Origin: Tetrastigma voinierianum
Taxonomy: Eukaryota > Streptophyta > Magnoliopsida > Vitales > Vitaceae
Reading direction: 5' to 3'
Length of the DNA: 64,000 bases
NCBI GenBank assembly: GCA_016808115.1
Contig: JAEQBH010000028.1
Location: forward strand, 558,001 to 622,000
Each line of letters opens with the position of its first letter. Positions within the stretch are counted from its first letter, which is position 1. This document shows positions 11,000 to 24,318 of this stretch, one piece after another. Made by a program: the position numbers and the translations under genes. The notes under the pieces were generated by a model that had not been told where the DNA came from, searched no databases, and was given only the letters and a program-made list of their open reading frames with translations.

Positions 11000-13740
11000 T
11001 GTTGGTATTCTCATTCCAAAATGTGGCATTGTGGTATTATTTAGAAAAACCAAAATAATGGAAGTTTGATAAAAATGGAGGGGCTTAGTTGAAAATTACG
11101 GGAGGAAACGAGTTTTGGTCATTGAATATATATAGTTGATTTAGTCCCAAACCCATCCCATCATGAATGACAGTGAACAACTTAATTTCAGTGAGCAACT
11201 TAATTTATTTGGATTGAATTAAGAAACAACATCAAACCCCGATTATTAACAACCTATAATAGGATTGAGTAACACAGACTTTTTTTTCTTATGTATTCCA
11301 TTTTAACAACTCATATTAGTGATTTGAATTAACTGGAATTTAACAACCCATAATAGCTTAGTTAGAAATTTATGAAAAATAATCTATACTATCACAACAG
11401 AAAAAAATCAATCAAATTACACTACAATGAGTAAAAGAAACAAATACTTACCGCCCAAGAATGTCTATTAGTGATGTTCCAACCACCCTGATAGCACTTA
11501 AACTGCGGAAGAATGTTTAACCCATTTGTTGTCTTGAGACCCACCGTTTCTCCGGTCTCTTGACGTTTATACTTCCTTGGCCTTTCCTTTGACCCCAAAT
11601 TCATAGTAGCGATGTTTTCTCGATGGCTTTTGCTTTTGGTTTTGGCCGAGGTGGGATTTTATGTAAATAGGTGATGGGCATGAAATAAAGTCTGCAAGAG
11701 GTTGAGGAAGAATCCGTCTGCAGCGGTGGCTCCACAAGATTCTGGTGAATGGCCATGTTGAGATTCGGGGAACCCAATATGAGTTCAGAGCTAGTTTTGA
11801 GACCCCACATCTATGGAAGGAAGTTCAAGAGCTTACCATGGGAGAGTTTTAAAATTTTGAGGGGAAGAAAGCCGGCGTTAACATCCAACGAAGATGATGA
11901 CTACTTGCGTATCACCAAAATCAAATTCATGCTTAGTCGACCTTTGAAACTAGAATCACTCAAGGACAACCCCATACCCAAAATTTCTAAAAAAGTTTAG
12001 GTTTTTCTCCTCACCTAAACCCTAGCACATGCCTTCTCCCCTACAAACCGATTCCCGATCTCTCAAACAATCCTCTCTCTATCATATACAAACATCTTAA
12101 ATTTCTTCCAAAATATCCATACATCCTCCAAATGTGAGGGGTTAAGGGTTATCGGGTTTGAGAAGGGGATATCAAAGATAGGGTTTTTAGATTTTAATGT
12201 TTAAAAAAACAATGTTATTTATAATTTATATATGATGACTAATAGGAGAGGCCAGAATGTTTCTAAGATTACTGTAGGTTTACTGTGGATTGAATCCATG
12301 TCAGAGAAGCAACAGAACATTTCAACTATGACACCTCTAAAAGGCCATCACACAGGTGCAGCTAAGATAAATGACATTTAAATTAAGTGTCACAGTACAT
12401 GACCATAATTAGATAATACATTTTTTTTAAAGTGTCATTATATGAAGGCCATAAAACAAACATTTTTAGTAGGTGAGGAACTCAAAATTCAGAACCCAAA
12501 TAAACACACGGGATTTGATAAAAATAAAATTCTAAGTGGTAAACCAATGGTTTAAGCCATCAAGGGAAAGACTATGGACTATTTTTCCTACACTTGGTAT
12601 CAGAAAAGTGGAGTCAGTTTGTGGGGCAGGAGGAGCCCCATCTCATGCATGACACGTAACATTCCATATAGGATTGCATTATTTATATAAGAATATACAT
12701 GTTTTATGTACGCCTATCGAATGCATTCGAAAGGAGAAATCTTATAGGAGAATTTTCTACTGGCACACTAGCAACCCCTTCGTGCAATGGGGGTGTACAA
12801 AGACGACGTCCGACGAGGCCGTGATTGGTGGAAGGTCGACATGTGGCCTTGATATGTAAAGAACTAATACTGACTATCAGATAATACGTATATAATTATG
12901 AAAGGTACAAGGATCGTACTCTACGGACTGGTCATTAACTGTTAATTTTCATATTTGATTTAATATATGAATGAATGTCCCGGTAAACTATATTAGAACA
13001 AGCCAGTTTTAATATATGTTATGGTACAGAAACTCACAGATTACTCAGTGAGTACAAAGTTGTATGTCAAGTAGAGCTTCTCAAACAAATGAGATCCTTC
13101 TTTAGTAAATATGGATCCATAATACACAACCATGTGGTATCAGTAACCAGAAATCTAGAATTTCATGATGGATGATTGTTACAACGGGACCCTCAGTCAC
13201 AGCTTATATTCAAATATTGAAGTAAAAAACAAACATTTGTTTATCTGTAAAATTTAAATAAATGTAATTTATTTAAATATACAAGTCGAAAATATTGTTG
13301 TTTCTTGTCATTCATTAATTTGATTAATATATCATTTTTTTTTTCTAAAAAATATAATATATAAATATTTTTAAGTCCAAGATATTAATTATCTGAGCTG
13401 TTGATATGTTCACACAAAAACGAACAAAGATATTTTTTTTCCAAAAAAAAAAAAAAAAAGAACCCTTATCTATTTATTTGTTTGTTTGTTTGCTTAATTC
13501 TTGTTATGGTACAAATTTCTCAAGATAGACTAGAGTTTCCGACTGTCTCTGCCTGGCAATCATTCACAAAATTAGTTTATTATCCGGCTGATAACAATCC
13601 CCAAGATAATTTTATCAAATGTGAGGAATGCGTACTAATCAAGATGTTACAAAGGGTTCGTGAATACATTGAAATTGAATATTAGCGCCAAGAAGAATGT
13701 TAAGGAATCTATATCATTGGTAAAGATTGAAGTCTTATCT
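11000..13740. other. No gene recognised; probable transposon debris
   Basis: The sequence is AT-rich. At 12310-12470 there are complementary 'GTGTCA' and 'TGACAC' boxes around 'CTCTAAAAGGCCATCACA', as in non-coding ends of DNA transposons. At about 12594 there is 'TTGGTATCAGA', resembling the first part of an initiator-tRNA-Met primer-binding site, but no LTR could be delimited next to it. The open frames at 11422-12000 have no known motif. Confidence 0.4.
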
Positions 13741-13744
13741 ACTG

Positions 13745-15680
13745 CGTCCTTTCGCATTCTCGCGGACGCTCTTATTCTGCAGGTCCAAAGCACTCACCCG
13801 CCAACCGCTGAATATCAGAATCGAGTGACCCGACATCTCTCATTTAAAATCGCGTAGTCTCCCTTTGTGGCCGGAGCTCTTACCAACTATAAATCATCCA
13901 AAATAAGTCATATGACATCCATGAGTAAAAACGCTACTCTAGCCCACAAACCAACAAATACCAACTCAGAGCAATAGTCAAAGAGTTAAGAAATTACTTT
14001 ACGAAATATATTAAAATTTATATAACTGCTAATACATGGCATAATTTAACTACCAAAGCTAACCCGGCTTTCTCAAACAGACTTAAAAATAATATCCCTC
14101 TGTTGTAAAGTATCTTCCAGGAACCACCCGAGCTGTGGTCGCCCATCCAAGTGCATATGCAATGTCTAAAGTAAACACACATTCACAAATTCGTGGATCC
14201 TACTTGAATGTCTAAATGACCAAACCACATCCCGATCCTCACCACTTCACACTCGCTCTAAGCTATACAGAAAAACACTCGCCGTTAATCTTCGTTGCGC
14301 TAAACTATACTACCAAAGTATCGGTAAAAAATATATGGGACTACCCTCCGAGGCGAATGTGTCAAGAACCCCTCCAAATAAATATATCCTCAACCAATGA
14401 TCCGTTGGACCGCCTCCAACTCATTATCCAATTCATCCGTGGAAATTCCTTTCCAAAACGCCTTGTTTTTTCTTCACTTTTTCTGGGCGTCACGACACAC
14501 ACCTAAGTCTCTCTAGGTTACCCAGCTGATATGAATGGATATGATGCCATTTCAACATGATATATACATGCTATTATAAATATGTAAATATATTAACATA
14601 ACAAAAGCACATAAAGATGCACATTCACCATAAATTCACCAAAACTAGTCACACGGGCTAATTAACAACACGAGCAATTCGATTTGAATTACTCAACCGC
14701 TACGATTCCATAGGGTGCGCTCCGCGAATATTATCCATGAACAAGAAACCTCGGTTTACTATCCAACGCCGGGTTCCATTTCGTAATCTAATCTAAGGCC
14801 ATTCCCCGCCTCATTCATACCAAAATGCCCGATTCAGCTGATTTATGTAAACAACTCCAAAAACAGCCCCCAACACAGCCACATCAAGCTGCCGCTGCCA
14901 TCTGGTTCCAGCCAGTAATTTTCTACACTAAACACCGATCAAATGACCGTTCAAGGCCTCAACCCAACCGAAACATCATAAAACACTTAAAGCAAGTGTA
15001 AAACCAAGTAGGATAAATCCCTTACCTCATGGAGTTTGTCGAAACTCCCTAAAACTGGAGTCCACGCGTAGGCCTCGCCGCAGAACGATCCTTCCGTTCA
15101 TGGTCGACGCTCTGAATCCAGGCGTGGCTTTCCTCTCTCTAGAAACAAAAGTTCCCATTTCAAAGACCCCACCGTCCCCGTTTCAAAGACTTCCCATTTT
15201 GGTGTTTTGAATTAAAGAAGACAACCACTATTCCTTATTTTGTCTTTTCCTCATTTAACTATTCATCCATGTCCTCAAACCTCGATTTTCACATTGGGCA
15301 CCATCGTGAATGTCCATTTCCACTCATTTCCTACCCATGCAACACATGAGTACATGTTATATGTGATCAGTCTACATCCACAGTCGCTTTACGCATCACA
15401 CTCCTTCCGTCGTCTTGCACTCCGACTATCTCATAATTCGACGGTGCTCAATGGTGCTGATTCAGTCAGATGATTCCAACGAAAACTGGCGATATAGTTC
15501 GAGATCTATAGATTAAATTTTGGATTTTAACCTAAATTACGTATTTTATCCTTTTGGAGAAAAATCGATTTTCTCGTGTCTTACGATTCGCATTCTTCGC
15601 TTTTGAGATTGTCTATTTCCCAGATAGAACAACATTCACTAATTTAATAGGAACAATGAGATCAAATAGAATCTCAGAGG
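13745..15680 (-). mobile_element. Tekay/Del-like LTR copy 1 (boundaries approximate)
   Basis: Collinear with the LTR at 17960-19832. Shared blocks include 'AATCGCGTAGTCTCC' (13848 and 18049), 'AAGTGCATATGCAATG' (14149 and 18376), 'TTGAATGTCTAA' (14203 and 18438), 'CCTCCGA' boxes near 14340 and 18541, a block near 15030 and 19180 with paired 'GGAGT..CGAAACT'-like sequence, and a 3' block with 'GAGATCTA..GA' and 'ATTACG-ATTTTA-CCTTTT' (15500-15560 and 19605-19675). Overall identity looks moderate, with many indels. No internal coding region of its own follows directly. Confidence 0.6.
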
Positions 15681-15899
15681 TTTTTTTAAAGAATTTTTCC
15701 CTTCAAAAAAAATAACTACATACCAAAGAGAATAACTCTTATATAAGCTCGTGGTAAACAATCAACGTATCGTCGAATTTAACAAAACCATCAATACGTT
15801 TTGAGAAAGAATTATAGCCAAAATAAATCCATCCCAAAACCATTAAATCTAAAATTTGATTCTAATTTGAACCCAATTTAAACAAATCCTACATGAAAT

Positions 15900-17270
15900 G
15901 AAATGATAACAAAACATACAAGCCTCGAATGATAGAGTACGTTGGTTGTTCCATAATCATCCATTTCCACCAAACACACGAAATTTATTATTATTATTAC
16001 TTTAGTTGAACCATGAGTCTCGATTCGACATCAGTCCCATTTCCAAACTCATTCACACATCACCAAGAATGGTGAATACCAAGACCATGCACCCACATTT
16101 GATCTCGACGCTGAATCTGCATAGTGAAATGCAATCATGCTTAGCTTCATGCCATGTCATGCCACATGCATAATAAAAAGCTACATGCGTAATATTTATA
16201 AATAGGATATATATCTTATATATAATTTCCATTTATCACACCTATGTTAATATCGTCATAAGTATATATTAACATGATTTTTACACACAACATCATGTTA
16301 TTTATTTTCCAACAATAACACAACAAAATGGCCTAAATCTCGACCTAAATAAAATAAACTTTCGTCCCTTCTTACCTGCTCAATATCGACCACTGTGGAT
16401 ACCAAAACACACCACAAAGCCTAAAGACGCGGGCCCCGGATCAAAAAACCAAACCAACCTAGTCCCGACCCTGAAACAGCCCTAAAAATCATGTCCAAAC
16501 CACCAAAATATCCCAAAATTCAACCCGAATCAGTTCGAAAAATACCTCGAATTCAACCCTGATTCAAAACTTCCAAAATCCGACGCAGCCCAAACTGGAT
16601 TAAAATTTATGGCCTTTCATGACTCCTAACCTCAAGCCATTAAATGGCCTTTAGGTTAACCCGTGAGAGTTCCTCACCTCGGAGTTTGACAAACTTTGTA
16701 TATACTCCACGTAGCTCTTTATGCAAGGATCGACGGCTTTTGCTCGGGATTTAAACCTACGGTCCGATCAAGATCTTAAAGAGAAACAAAAGAAAAATAT
16801 CTGCCTCCTCCTCCCTCCCACGCCCCTCCCACCCATTCCTTTCTCCTTTTCACTCCTACTTTTTCTTGTTTTATCCTTTCTTTTTTTCTTTGTCACAGCT
16901 GCAATAATGATCCATCTCTATTCAACTGTCTTCTCAACTAATTTATTTCTTTCATTCAATTTTTGTTTAAATGAACTTAGCCTCGCTCTATTTCTGATCT
17001 TCGAAGAGCCTTTTTGTAAAAATCTCGGCCCTCAGTCAACTACAACTTATTGTCTAAAATCACAAAAAATTTTCTATTGTCCTCGTAATTCTACCTAAAT
17101 TTTTTCTAAATGCTCAGATTTTATATGGTATTGTAAATTCTAACTGCATAGTCCTGTTTACTCATATCCCGAGATCTAGAGAATTTTTTAAAGCCTCCCT
17201 AACCATTGCAATTTATTATCATTTTGCATTTTTTAAAAATTAATTTTCCCGGGTTTTACAAAGATCTATC
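15900..17270 (-). mobile_element. Partial LTR related to the Tekay/Del-like family
   Basis: This is a third, left-truncated relative of the neighbouring LTRs. It has the paired 'CCTCACCTCGGAGTTTG..AAACTTTG' block (16675-16705), a pyrimidine-rich promoter-like stretch (16800-16890) that gives a spurious 125-codon open frame, and the 'CCCGAGATCTAGAGAA' block (17170) equivalent to 'CCAGATCTAGAGAA' at 19604. It is probably a relic of an older insertion or of a recombination between LTRs. Confidence 0.5.
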
Positions 17271-17959
17271 ATAAGTTAAACCATCTAATGGAACAATATA
17301 ACATATATTGCATAAGTCAAGATAAATAAATGTCACTAATCATCATTTTTCAGAGGTGATTGAAGGTTAAAGCTCGCTAATTTCACCTAGCAATGTTTGT
17401 AGCACTACTCATCTAATCTTCACGAAAAAGCGGTGAAAACACGAATGCAACAAAACGATAGAGAAAAAAGAGATGTCAAAACTAAAAAAAAAAAGGGGCC
17501 TTGTCCTTCTCAGTAATTTCTACTCGACCTTTTCTCCCCCTCCAAAAGTTGTAAGTTCCTCCAAAAAATCTTTTTTCCGCCTCCTTCCCGCCGTCATTTC
17601 TTACATCTTTTCTCGATTATATCTACCCTTCTAATTTATAGGATCTCCAAAAACCTAACCTTAAAAGCCCCCAAAAAAAGAAAGGATAATCTACCTTCCC
17701 AAAGAAAAATGGTTAAACAAAATAATAATAATAAGAATATACTGCAATAATAATAATATATAAAAAGGCAACTTAATCAAATAAAATCATGTCCATTAAA
17801 TAAAATATATTAAAATAAATAAATAAAGAATTATAGCCCAAATTGGTTCATGACTTACGTGCAAATAAAATCTGAAAACTTGCAAATACCAATCACCACA
17901 AACTTTTACTATTTTCAAACAATATAAATATACATATACATCTTCTTTCAGTTACAAAA

Positions 17960-19832
17960 TGTGACGCCCCAAAACCTGGGGGTCCGTTGACTACCCGTCA
18001 ACCCGCGGAATACTCGTGAATGTCGGGCAACCCGACATTTTTCACAAAAATCGCGTAGTCTCCTCGAAACTGAGCTCTGCCCAAATACAAAAAAAACCTG
18101 TGAGAGAATCCGTCCAACATCGTTATCAAATGAGTTACAAACGTCGCATCACACAACAATACTCATTCAACATATATATCCAACTATATCCAATAGTTTC
18201 CAGAGTTCAATTAAACATTTATAAAAAAATATGAGATAGCAAAAATTAAAAACAATTCAATACATTACATAAAAATCCTCGCCTCAGACGAGCCGTCTCC
18301 GCACACTCCTTTAAATTGTGAAATAGTGTTCTCATGGGGAGGTTAATACGCAGAACACCATGGCTACTCCACCTAAGTGCATATGCAATGCTCCAGCAAA
18401 CATTATTATTCAAGCAAATGTATGATCCTACTCCATTTGAATGTCTAACTCGATCATCTCAGAACTAGTCTCGTTCACTCTCATACCTTCTCGCCGCAAG
18501 CCTTGTGCGAATTACTATGTTTATTTGTTTGTGGACAACCCTCCGATGTGTATATATCAATTGGGTCGTCTCCGACGATTGATATTATTTATGGACTATC
18601 CTCCGATCATTTTTAGTTTTAGACAACCCTCCGAAACCATTCTGTACTCGCCTCACGCAGACTCAATTCCTATCCTAGTGGTGCCCTAATGCATATGGAA
18701 TGCATGATGCTGACCTATTACGTTTTAACACACAAATATATTCGCATAAATTAAATCACAATAATCATGTTATAATTTCATCATACACCAAAATTAGCTC
18801 GTCATTAATTATCAAACACAGCACCAACTTAAATCACCCGACTAAACATCGCTGTATCAAAAAATATATTTTCGTGTCACGCATTCACATGGAATAGTAA
18901 AACCCAGTCGGTCGCTCACCTACCACATCATTTCATCGGTTCACCTTTGTGAACCCGGTTTCACGGCCATTTCCTCCGCCTATCCTAATCACTATATTAT
19001 TTGAGGCATTATTTATGCCATTGACAACTCAAACAGCCCTCATTAGCTGGTTGGATACTTTGCAGATTCAATAAATTGTTCACCCGTCCCGTTTGGGGAT
19101 TCACTAACTGGCTTGTCATGCCTCAAGCCAACCCAAACATTGAAACACTTCTAAATAAAGTAAACCCAAGAGGAGAACTCCACTTACTATGAGTCTGCTC
19201 CGAAACCTCAAACCCAAAAGCCCACGCTGTAGTCTCTCCCCATGAGAGCTAGCTTTTCTTATTGTCCCATTTGACCTGAACTAGCCTGATTTGCTGGGCT
19301 GTTTTGTTAACGTGACAACTATCTTGCATTATCTCATTTAAAACAATTTCTATAATAATCATTACTGTCCTTCTCTTTTCAGCCATTATTCCACTATTCC
19401 CTACTTATCCATTTCATCATTTCTACCATGCCACTTATGGCAATATGAGTACGGTTATATAATTTCGCTGATTCGAAACGTCATCCACTGAACCGCATGC
19501 TCGAAAATGCAGTTTAATCCCGACTGCCTCGAATTCGACAAAATTAACGTATTAGCTAGATTTCACAAGATCGCATTCCAACTGCATAATCCATTTTGCC
19601 ATCCAGATCTAGAGAACAATTTTTGATTTTAAAGAAAATTACAATTTTGTAACCGAAATTACGATTTTACCCTTTTTTTTCCAAATCGAATTTCTACCCA
19701 TTCTCTCCTTAAAGGACTTCCAAATTTAGGACAATCACAATCACCAATATTTATTAAGCGCAACGTGCACTCTACCATGCATAAATGTCATTTAAATCAA
19801 ACGACTAAACCACGACTCACCTCTTGTGCACA
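17960..19832 (-). mobile_element. 3' LTR of a Tekay/Del-like Ty3/Gypsy element
   Basis: The LTR starts on the + strand with TGTGACGCCCCAAAACCTGG at 17960 and reaches about 19832, where CTTGTGCACA gives the complementary TG..CA edge. Its length (1.87 kb) and its edges match the + strand LTR at about 48140-49978, which ends in TTTGGGGCGTCACA. It lies directly downstream, in the minus-strand sense, of the integrase relic at 20080-20320, as expected for a 3' LTR. Confidence 0.7.
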
Positions 19833-20079
19833 GGATAGGTGGCCCGCACGTGTCCCCGCACCCCACGTTGACTCCTCCACCTTTAGTGCGCCGCCATAGC
19901 ACTTCATCGAACCTCACCCGCCTCAGCATCGCCAAACCCGCCCGCTATCCGTACATACTGTCCCTCTCGAAAGGTCCCATCAGGTCCCCAATCCACCATG
20001 ACTGAGTCGATCTCGATATCGAAAGACAGACGAATTTCGCGAATATCACACGGTTACGATAACGCCAACCGCACGCTGA

Positions 20080-20320
20080 TCATCCCATCCTCTGGTGGAG
20101 CTAAAGGCCCAACAACCCGCTTCGGTCGCTTCTGCTTCAACCATCACTTCTTATGGGATCCTTCGCAGACGGGATCCCCAACCTGAACCAAGGGTCGACG
20201 CCACACATCCGCATAGCTCTTATGCCTGGCCTCAGCTGAGTAAGATCATTATCAAGCTCACCTTTCTCGAGGTGTCTCTAGTCTGTATCATGACCTGCTG
20301 ATGGAGCTCTCTCCCACCCT
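20080..20320 (-). pseudogene. Integrase C-terminal region relic (Tekay/Del-like)
   Basis: Integrase inserts the element's cDNA into the host chromosome. On the minus strand the region reads SYADV-RRPL followed by VGD and then, after frameshifts, KRPKR, VGPL, and YRL-like pieces. This is the usual wording of the chromovirus integrase tail between the core and the chromodomain. Several frames must be combined to see this. The same region in the + strand relative lies at 47730-48050. Confidence 0.5.
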
Positions 20321-21913
20321 GGCCCAACATAATCTGATTCATGATGGTCATACAATGCCTGATACATGCCATTTGGTATTTCGTCGACAACACCATAGTA
20401 TGGTCCCACTTATAGAAATTTCCTCATCCATATCTGACGATGCCAGGTGACAACCCTGAACACTGAGAGAATCAGATGAACTGGTAAACTTACAAAGTCC
20501 CTTGCTTAAACGCCGACCTTCCTCAAGGTCACAATCACGCGAACTAATGGACCGTCAACCTGTCCATGTCATGAATGACATCGCCTGGTCTCCACAGTTA
20601 ACGACACCCAATGCAATCGCTAAAGGTGTCCATCCCCGAATGGCTCCGACTCCCATCACTCAACTCTAAGTCTACGTAGATAACCCGATCGTGTGTTTTC
20701 ATCTCGATGAATATAACTCGGCTTACACTCCCCGAGCCTCTTACATTCACTGTAAATTGATGCCTCCCAGTCTCAACTCAATTCTCACCTTGTGGGATTG
20801 TCTAATTTCTTTGGCGGTAGCTCCACACCTAATTACTTTCATTGGGATTGAACTAATCCAGAACTGGCCGGGTATATCCTTAGGATTGTACCGGAACTGA
20901 CATCAGCGACGTGTGAATGACGACTTCTTGCACCCACACCCGACTAGACGCGATGCACAAACACGAACGAATAATGCCATACTGCGACAATCTAATCCGT
21001 TCCACCACATAATCTCAGATCTCTACCATAATCCCGAACACCCATCTCACCCACATCCTAAGGAACATCTATCTTGCTTCTTCCAAGGTCCAACCTTTAA
21101 GCCCAAACTGGCCGTGGCTCGCATGACAACCCGCTTAAGGTCCCAATTACTAACAACCCGATGGCTATCAACTCATCCATGTCAAAACTTGGAGATCAAC
21201 AAACCAATATGTCTACCACCCCAAGGTCCACCACGCTCGCCGCAGAGTCCCGAGATGTCCCCACTCTCACCACACTCCACCTCCACCATTCAGATATCGG
21301 GAGCGGCCAGGAGGAACCCCAACCTGAAACCACCTCCGACCTGGGCATCAGGCGTAGAGGAATGAACCCGACCCTCCGCCGCCAGCCAGAATCGGACCGC
21401 GCCGCTCCAGTGTCCCGGATTTCTGTCTCTTGTGGCAATCCCGCCTCAGGTCCAAGTCGCCGATTAATGAAGTAGCAATCTGACCGCCCAAATGAATTAG
21501 ATGCCCAATCCCGGCCCGGTCCTGAAACTCGTGGTGAAGCGTAAGTCTTCATTCTTCCCTTAACCAGGTTAAGATGATCCCTTCTGCTACCAACACCCGA
21601 TCCCGAGTGTTTTGCCATCCCTCCACTTCATGTCGTGTCGCCCAACCATCAGACCATGTCCTCAGACGAAGTCCCCACGATCCCCGCCCAATTGACAACT
21701 TCAGCCCACTCTAATCTCTGTAATACCCAAAATGCCAATCCCAAGAAACTACGATCCGAAGATCGGTTACCCGTCTCTCCTAACCCATCACAGCCTCAAT
21801 CCCTTCGGGTCCAATTGACTGCGCCCACGCTCAGCTCACTGTCCCAAAAAATCTCGCACCTCGTGAAGACAAACTCCAGACTTACCTGGGTTTAAATCGA
21901 TGGTCTCCACAGC

Positions 21914-22480
21914 TCAGTGAACAATGGGCCAAGTGATACCATGCTCCCACTTCCGACCGGAGTAGATCGTGTCATCCACGGTTATTACAATACAAATCAT
22001 CCAAGATGGGGACAATACTCCAAGAGGGATCCATATCACGCCGGGCGCATTCATCAATCCAAAGGGCATCACCGTGAAACTCAGTGTCGAAACGGTAAAC
22101 GCCTCGTGGATATTTGTCTTTAACTCGCCATGATAACCAGTTAAGTAAGGTCTATCTTCGAGCAGACCTCGCACTCTGAAACCGTCAACAAAACTATCAA
22201 CTTTCGAATGGGCACCCATCTCGATCGTAACCCGCTCTCAACCGCTCGTGAGTCAACGCACGTCGAAGGGTCTTATCCTTTTCTTCTAAATGTAACCTGA
22301 AAGCGCCCCATGGTGAAGTGCTATAGGTCGAACTCTATCCGAATTTATAGCTGATTCGAGTTCCAGAACTCAACTTCTGAAGCCATCCTAAGGCGGAGTC
22401 ATAGAGACGGGTGAAATACCGTGGCGTAACTCGATACCACAGCCCATAACTCCCATGCAGGTAGTCCGTAGCCTGGCGGA
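21914..22480 (-). pseudogene. Reverse transcriptase relic (Ty3/Gypsy, Tekay/Del-like)
   Basis: RT copies the element's RNA into DNA. From the N-terminal side on the minus strand I see SPWGA-like and KDKTLRR sequence near 22300, then VDSFVD, L(T)GYH, FTVMPFGL-NAP and finally VDD followed by IYS. These correspond to the conserved blocks around the palm, with the second catalytic Asp pair kept. The 101-codon open frame at 21914-22219 holds most of them. The first Tyr of the YxDD box is replaced in the raw sequence (TVDD) and the frame shifts at least twice. Confidence 0.75.
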
Positions 22481-22679
22481 AAATAACCATTGCTACTCAT
22501 TGCCCACCCGAGGACTCGAAACCGTCTCCGTCCTTAGGTGGCGCTCAAGCAACTCCAACCCGCTTACGATTCCCTAGACTCGTATACTATCTGGGGGGCA
22601 AAATATCATGTCATTCCCCCGAAATACCACACGAGTACCGCCTCACAGGCAGAATCTCCTACGCTCAGCCAATCGAGTA

Positions 22680-22790
22680 ACGACCATATCGCCCAATCCA
22701 TCCCTCGGGATCGAACTCGACATGTCCATGATCCACATCAGGAGAGAGTCCCGAGATCTCCAACTCAGAACCGCGACATATCATACCTAT
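22680..22790 (-). pseudogene. End of protease relic
   Basis: On the minus strand the wording PDVDHGHVEFD and then IGRYG lies where Ty3/Gypsy proteases end with a 'P...FDVILGMDWL..Y'-like block just before RT. It is placed by position and partial wording only. Confidence 0.3.
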
Positions 22791-23199
22791 TCCTCAGGAG
22801 AACTCTACATACAAAGGCCCTCTAAGGTCTCTAGAGGTCTTCGGCCCCATTTTCACCGTATTCAGCTTCCACTCTAGCCGAAACGTGAGCTTGGTCTTAA
22901 TCCCGGTAGTGTGAGGTGTCTCCATGTTTCTAACACCTCCTCTCGACCAGAGTGAACCAATGGTCTCCTGTTCATCTGACTTCCTCCCCCATGAATGCCT
23001 GGAGATTATTACCCTAAACTTCTCAAGCGTTACTGTGACCTCCTAACCACCTTCTCTATACCCACTGCAGATATACAGCCGCCGTAGTACTGATAAAGGC
23101 CCGATCAAATATCGTGGTGTTCGACCAAGACCTCTGACGCCTCTACGCCCTCGTCTCTCGACTAGCCATCTATAAGGCCCAATGGCAGCAGTTCAGCAG

Positions 23200-24310
23200 A
23201 TCTCTAAGGCATAAACACGTACTCGGCACACTATTCATACACATAAATCACAGAGCACACATCGTCTCGCATTTTCGTGTAATGCAAGGCAATCAATTTT
23301 GTATTTAAAACATTTATCGTCTGAACATTGCATTTTGAAAATTTATTTTTCAAAATTTTTGTTCATCGATACTTAATTTAATTTAATTCTAATTAAAAAA
23401 TTTTCAGTGTCTTTAAGAGAACAGAACATGAACCAAACACGAACAATAACCAAAAATTGACCTAGAACAAGATCGAGTCAAACCGGTCAAAACGCCGAGC
23501 GCACCAAAGTGCATGTTCGACACCCAAGAAGACGCCTGGGGGCGTATTTAAAGCCGCGGTCTAGCACTTATGCCGCTGCGGCGCCGGCCCCCGTCGCCCG
23601 CCGCGCCCAACATCCGACCTTCCGCGCTTAGCCGCTTCGCCTCCCCGCGACTCGGGCCGTCAGCCGTGACACCCACAAGGCTTCGCCAGACGCCCGCTTA
23701 CTTCGCTGGTCGCGCCAGCCCGCCGCCGTGTCAGGCATAGTGGATCGCAATATAGTTTTGAACTGATCGTATCCACTTAGACAGTAAATACACCTGAACT
23801 CTCGCACATAATCCTCCCTGTGCTGCAATACAATCCAACAATCCCCACCGCAATGTACTTTTGTGTTGCAATGTTAATCCTAGTACAACTGTCTTCTTCC
23901 AATACTAAATAAAACTATATTGGCACAGTTTTTCCTCCAATGTACTTTCCGTCATAGTTCATAATACAATGCCTTTCTTGTATTACACCAAGTGTAGCCT
24001 AAATCATTTTCACACTTGGGGCCATATATATTTTTTCCGCTTTTCAAACATTTTTTTTCTTATTTCCCAAATGCACGAAAAGTGTATGTATATACATATA
24101 TATATATATATATATTTCCTAATACTCAAATAAATTTATAAAAATTACTTTTCTCTCGCTTTTACATCTTGTAAACCTAAAAATATTATTTTCTTCATCT
24201 CATACCCAACAAATTTATACAACTTATTATTTTCCAAGCCATAATCAGAAAAAAATTTTCCACTTTATTATTTTTTTTTTTTCATTTCTCAACAAACCAA
24301 ATAAATTGTT
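23200..24310. other. Unassigned; possible end of another LTR element
   Basis: On the minus strand 'GGTGGGGA' is followed at once by 'TTGTTGGATTG' (near 23842), which looks like a polypurine tract next to an LTR start. A GC-rich block lies at 23510-23720. The right part (23880-24300) is AT-rich, with a (TA)n run at about 24085-24113. No coding motif was found. Confidence 0.25.
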
Positions 24311-24318
24311 TATGATGA

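Larger units (their letters stand above)
17960..23200 (-). mobile_element. Truncated Tekay/Del-like Ty3/Gypsy element, minus strand
   Basis: Read on the minus strand the order is protease end (22790-22680), reverse transcriptase (22480-21914), decayed RNase H and integrase (21900-20080), then a 1.87-kb LTR (19832-17960). No 5' LTR or initiator-Met primer site was found near 23200, so the 5' end is missing or unrecognisable. Reading frames are broken at short intervals throughout. The integrase C-terminal wording and LTR type fit the Tekay/Del group of chromoviruses. A chromodomain at 19840-20080 is expected but not readable. Confidence 0.65.

Noticed and set aside
11420..11430. ACACTACAATG as a left CACTA terminus
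   Set aside because: It stands outside the array at 10375-10974, has no subterminal repeats beside it and is short enough to occur by chance.
12590..12612. TTGGTATCAGA as an initiator-tRNA-Met primer site of an LTR element
   Set aside because: No LTR edge or repeated partner could be found on its left, so it may be a chance match or an unrecognisable remnant.
16721..17098. 125-codon open frame on + with a hydrophobic stretch
   Set aside because: It falls in the pyrimidine-rich part of an LTR. The hydrophobic segment reflects T- and C-rich composition.
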